Origin: Pseudomonas akapageensis | GTDB lineage: Bacteria > Pseudomonadota > Gammaproteobacteria > Pseudomonadales > Pseudomonadaceae | Assembly: GCF_011355085.1 (NCBI RefSeq) | Contig: NZ_VXCP01000016.1 | Span: 62,001-126,000, forward strand | DNA length: 64,000 nucleotides | Reading direction: 5' to 3' | Shown here: piece after piece, positions 61,409-64,000 of the stretch | Layout: each line of letters begins with the position of its first letter | How positions within the stretch are numbered: position 1 is the stretch's first letter | The notes under the pieces: generated by a model | Database searches by the model: none | Seen by the model: only the letters and a program-made list of their open reading frames with translations | What the model was told of the DNA's origin: nothing | Translations under genes and position numbers: made by a program

Positions 61409-62296
61409 TCAAGAATCTGCCATGGATTGCTGATAGAGAGCAAAACAGGCTTCGGCCAGGGCCGATCGCGGGGCGCTGCGGCGCATGATCAGGCCCAGTG
61501 GGGCCAAGGTGCTGGCCTGTTCGATCGGTTGCAGGCGCAAATGTTCGGTCAGCGCGTCGAGGCCGCCTTCCAGCGGCATGATCGCGCAGCACATCCCGCC
61601 ATGTACCGCCTGGACTAATTGATGAACGGCGTCGGTCTGTAACAGTGGTTTCGGGTTCAGGCCACGACTATGGAAGTTGTGATCGATGGACTGGCGAAAG
61701 TGCATGCCGCTGGTGAGCAATCCCAGTGGCAGTTCGGTCAAGGTTTCCCAGCTGAGCGCCTGCTCGCCGAATTCGAAATGGCGCTGGTCAAACAACAGGC
61801 CCATGTGGGTTTCGCTCAGGGTCAGAGACTCGAAGCGTTCGCTGTCCAACTGCTCCAGGTATGAAACCCCGATATCCAGGCGATTGCTCCCCAGTTGTTC
61901 GAGGATCTGTTCCGAGCTCAGCGAGCTCAACTCGAATCGCAGGTTGGGGTGCTGCTGGTGCAGGCGCTGCAGCATGGGAAGTGGATCGAAGCTCGAGAGA
62001 GGGACCACGCCCAATCGCAGAGTACCGACCAGGTGCCCGCGACAGGCTGCAGCTTCTGCATGCAGCCCGTCATAAGCCGCCAGCACCGAACGGGCCCAGG
62101 CCAGCACACGCTCCCCTGGCGCGGTGAAACCCTCGAAGCGTTGCCCACGATTGACCAGCGGCAATTCGAGTTCTTCTTCAAGGTTGCGCAGGCGCATCGA
62201 CAGCGTCGGCTGGGTTACATGGCAACGAGCGGCGGCACGGCCGAAATGACGGGTTTCGTCCAGGGCGATGAGGAATTTCAGTTGTTTGATGTCCAT
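61409..62296 (-). CDS. LysR family transcriptional regulator
   Basis: Protein of 295 residues with the LysR helix-turn-helix (MDIKQLKFLIALDETRHFGRAAARCHVTQPTLSMRLRNLEEELE) and a two-lobe effector domain (GTLRLGVVPLSSFDPLPML...). It is upstream of fdhD in the same direction with a 94-base gap, so it may be co-transcribed with and control the fdhD pair; its own divergent partner is the BON-LysM gene. The effector is unknown. Confidence 0.92.
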   Translation of the reverse strand: MDIKQLKFLIALDETRHFGRAAARCHVTQPTLSMRLRNLEEELELPLVNRGQRFEGFTAPGERVLAWARSVLAAYDGLHAEAAACRGHLVGTLRLGVVPLSSFDPLPMLQRLHQQHPNLRFELSSLSSEQILEQLGSNRLDIGVSYLEQLDSERFESLTLSETHMGLLFDQRHFEFGEQALSWETLTELPLGLLTSGMHFRQSIDHNFHSRGLNPKPLLQTDAVHQLVQAVHGGMCCAIMPLEGGLDALTEHLRLQPIEQASTLAPLGLIMRRSAPRSALAEACFALYQQSMADS

Positions 62297-62442
62297 CTAC
62301 GCTCCGGGTGTGCTGGCTGGCGGCGGATTCTAGCGCGCCCGCTGTCACATCGGGTAAAGCGTCGTTGGTCGGGTGGCAGGAGGATTGCTCGAGGCTTGGC
62401 TAGACTTTTCTCTCCGGACATTGATAACCAAGGAGAGTGGGT
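62297..62442. promoter_or_regulatory. Divergent LysR-BON/LysM intergenic region
   Basis: No gene in these 146 bases. LysR regulators usually bind here; no specific T-N11-A site is assigned. The plus-strand gene's ribosome binding site (AAGGAG) is at about 62430. Confidence 0.4.
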
Positions 62443-62883
62443 ATGAGTCTTTTAAGTTTTGTGAAGGAAGCTGGAGAGAAATTGCTGGATTTGCTGACGC
62501 CAGGCAATGCCAACGCCAGTGAGCAACTCAAGGATCATATCGCCAAGGTCGGGCTGGGTAATCCGAATGTGCAGGCTACCGTCGACGGCGACAAGGTCAC
62601 CGTAACCGGAGAAGTCGCCAGCCAGGAGGAAAAGGAGAAGATTCTGTTGGCAGTGGGCAATATCGCTGGCGTCGGCACGGTCGATGACCAGATCACCGTA
62701 ACTGGCCCGGCTGCACCGGCAGCGCGTTTCGTCACGGTGAAAAAGGGCGACACCCTGAGTGCCATTTCCAAGGCCGAGTACGGCGACGCCAACAAGTACA
62801 ACAAGATATTCGAGGCCAACAAGCCGATGCTTTCGCATCCGGACAAGATTTATCCGGGGCAGGTTCTGCGGATTCCTGAATAG
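62443..62883 (+). CDS. BON-LysM protein (Kbp/YgaU-like)
   Basis: Protein of 146 residues: a BON domain (residues 20-90, [35 protein letters not shown]) followed by a LysM domain ([52 protein letters not shown], residues 97-146). The same layout is E. coli YgaU/Kbp, a potassium-binding protein. The start is ATG at 62443 after AAGGAG, with an upstream in-frame codon two codons earlier. No signal peptide. Confidence 0.92.
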   Translation: MSLLSFVKEAGEKLLDLLTPGNANASEQLKDHIAKVGLGNPNVQATVDGDKVTVTGEVASQEEKEKILLAVGNIAGVGTVDDQITVTGPAAPAARFVTVKKGDTLSAISKAEYGDANKYNKIFEANKPMLSHPDKIYPGQVLRIPE

Positions 62884-62892
62884 CGGGCCTTC

Positions 62893-62970
62893 GGCCTATC
62901 GCTGGCAAGCCAGCTCCCACAGGGGTAACGCTATAATTTACCTGTGGGAGCGGGCTTGCCCGCGATAGGG
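62893..62970. repeat. REP element pair, head to head
   Basis: GGCCTATCGCTGGCAAGCCAGCTCCCACA (shown by its end CTCCCACA at 62914-62921) and the inverted CCTGTGGGAGCGGGCTTGCCCGCGATAGGG (TGTGGGAG at 62943-62950) with a 19-base spacer. Second copy of the pair type at 36609-36694. It lies between two convergent genes. Confidence 0.92.
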
Positions 62971-62980
62971 CCATCAAATC

Positions 62981-63643
62981 CTACAACCCTTCAAGCAACG
63001 CCCGATAATCCTCCAGCGCCTCGAACTCCTGCGTGTCCTTCGGCCCCTGACGACTATCCGGCTCACGCACCGCCAGCAAATGCCCAACACCAAAGGCGCG
63101 GGCACTGCGCAAAATCGGCAAGGTATCGTCGATAAACAGGCTGCGTGCGGGATCGAATCCGATATCGTCCTTCAATGCGCTCCAGAACTGCGGGTTTTCC
63201 TTGGGGAACCCATAGTCATGCGAGCTGATCAACCGTTCGAAATACGGCGCCAGTTCGACGCGTTCCAGTTTCAGCGAAAGCGAATCACGGTGGGCATTGG
63301 TGATCAGGATCACCCGCTTGCCTGCCTGTTTGATTGCTGCCAGGAAGGTGTCGGCGTCCGGGCGCAGGGCGATCAGATGAGCAGTTTCAAGTTTCAACTC
63401 GCGAACCGGCAACTTGAGTTCCGTGCTCCAGAAATCCAGGCAGTACCAGCTGAGTTTGCCAGCATTCCTTTCGAACAGCGGTTGCAGTTCCATTTCGGCC
63501 ATGGCCCGGCTGACGCCATGCAATTCGGCGTAGCGCTGGGGCAGATGCTCCAGCCAGAAATGGTTGTCGTAGTGCAGATCGAGCAAGGTCCCGTCCATAT
63601 CCAGTAGAACGGTGTCGATATCGCGCCAGGCAATGGAGGGCAT
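62981..63643 (-). CDS. yrfG: HAD family GMP/IMP nucleotidase YrfG
   Basis: Protein of 220 residues with HAD motifs: DTVLLDMDGTLLDL (motif I, nucleophile Asp), ILITNAH (motif II) and SLFIDDTLPI (motif IV). E. coli YrfG dephosphorylates GMP and IMP. The start is ATG at 63643; an open extension upstream reaches 63838 without support. It is divergent from nudE. Confidence 0.9.
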   Translation of the reverse strand: MPSIAWRDIDTVLLDMDGTLLDLHYDNHFWLEHLPQRYAELHGVSRAMAEMELQPLFERNAGKLSWYCLDFWSTELKLPVRELKLETAHLIALRPDADTFLAAIKQAGKRVILITNAHRDSLSLKLERVELAPYFERLISSHDYGFPKENPQFWSALKDDIGFDPARSLFIDDTLPILRSARAFGVGHLLAVREPDSRQGPKDTQEFEALEDYRALLEGL

Positions 63644-63734
63644 ACGAAAGATTCTCAAGCAGTAATGGAGCAACAGTGGCCAGTGCATGGGTAAGCCACG
63701 GTATAGTAACCCGTTCACGCCAAGGAGCCGCCCC

Positions 63735-64000
63735 ATGCGCCAGAAACCTACCGTCCTTGCTCGCGAGATTGTCGCCAGCAGTCGTCTATTTCGCGTCGAA
63801 GAAGTGCAATTGCGCTTCTCTAACGGAGCCGAGCGCACCTATGAGCGCCTCGTCGGACGAGGGGCCGGGTATGGCGCGGTGATGATCGTGGCCCTGATCG
63901 ATGCCGAGCATGCACTCTTGGTAGAAGAGTATTGCGGGGGCACTGATGAATATGAACTGTCGCTGCCCAAGGGGCTGATCGAGCCCGGCGAAGATGTGTT
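63735..64000 (+). CDS. nudE: ADP compounds hydrolase NudE, N-terminal part
   Basis: The first 88 codons are present; the gene runs off the right end. It starts MRQKPTVLAREIVASSRLFRVEEVQL and has the NUDIX lead-in (VALIDAEHALLVEEYCGGTDEYELSLPKGLIEPGEDV), including the first Glu/Gly residues of the NUDIX box. NudE hydrolyses ADP-ribose, Ap3A and NADH. The ATG follows AAGGAG. Divergent from yrfG. Confidence 0.9.
   Translation, partial: MRQKPTVLAREIVASSRLFRVEEVQLRFSNGAERTYERLVGRGAGYGAVMIVALIDAEHALLVEEYCGGTDEYELSLPKGLIEPGEDV

Overview
The window is a contiguous piece of a high-GC gammaproteobacterial chromosome, almost certainly a Pseudomonas of the fluorescens/putida type. The gene order (algP, hemB, ppk/ppx, trxA, rho, ubiD, zapA with 6S RNA, pepP-ubiH-ubiI, gcvTHP, argE/argA, gshA, tex, ompR/envZ, rimABK, hslR/hslO, pckA, fdhD, nudE) is, from memory, the order of one conserved segment of the P. 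aeruginosa chromosome read in reverse. Pseudomonas-type REP elements and Pseudomonas-specific families (AlgP, DUF2388, TIGR02444, TIGR02449) agree. Most of the window is core genome; no prophage, IS, integron, CRISPR, rRNA or tRNA was seen. No gene-free gap exceeds about 280 bases.

Layout. 1-9.8 kb: end of algP, a convergent TIGR02444 gene, an ABC-F ATPase overlapping a short MscS-like channel, a LysE exporter, a cytochrome c-FTR1 fusion iron permease, YaiI, ElbB, a sterol-desaturase-type membrane protein and a DedA protein. 10-16.9 kb: hemB-ppk facing ppx, then trxA and rho. 17-20 kb: ubiD, a ferredoxin reductase-like gene and chaC in overlap. 20.1-20.6 kb: an AT-rich orphan gene. 20.8-24.6 kb: quinone oxidoreductase, FliL-like protein, EVE protein, a 45-residue membrane peptide, formyl-THF cyclo-ligase, 6S RNA and zapA with its coiled-coil partner. 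24.7-29.2 kb: ygfB-pepP-ubiH-ubiI. 29.2-32 kb: ferric iron ABC binding protein and permease without an ATPase gene. 32-36.6 kb: gcvT-gcvH-gcvP. 36.7-41.3 kb: DUF2388 protein, orphan GspE-type ATPase, ACT-like protein, Lrp regulator and a CYTH-CHAD protein. 41.4-48.6 kb: argE, argA, gshA, a hotdog thioesterase and tex. 48.8-56 kb: ompR-envZ, rimA-rimB-rimK, hslR, hslO and pckA. 56-57.9 kb: a ParE-type toxin-antitoxin pair with a two-part antitoxin, a thioesterase and a glycine-zipper protein. 58-64 kb: a YdeP/FdhF molybdoenzyme with fdhD and a LysR gene, a BON-LysM protein, a HAD nucleotidase and the start of nudE.

Functional threads: ubiquinone synthesis (ubiD, ubiH, ubiI), polyphosphate (ppk, ppx and the CHAD protein), one-carbon metabolism (gcvTHP, formyl-THF cyclo-ligase), glutathione and thiol chemistry (trxA, gshA, chaC, hslO), arginine synthesis (argE, argA), iron uptake (FTR1 fusion, hitA/hitB), and global gene control (rho, 6S RNA, Tex, Lrp, OmpR/EnvZ, RimABK). 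The most unusual items are the toxin-antitoxin module at 56.07-56.78 kb, the AT-rich orphan at 20.1 kb, the small rimA gene, and a perfect palindrome that gives Ppk and Ppx the same last five residues. Start codons were re-chosen for many genes from ribosome binding sites and family N-termini; each entry says so.
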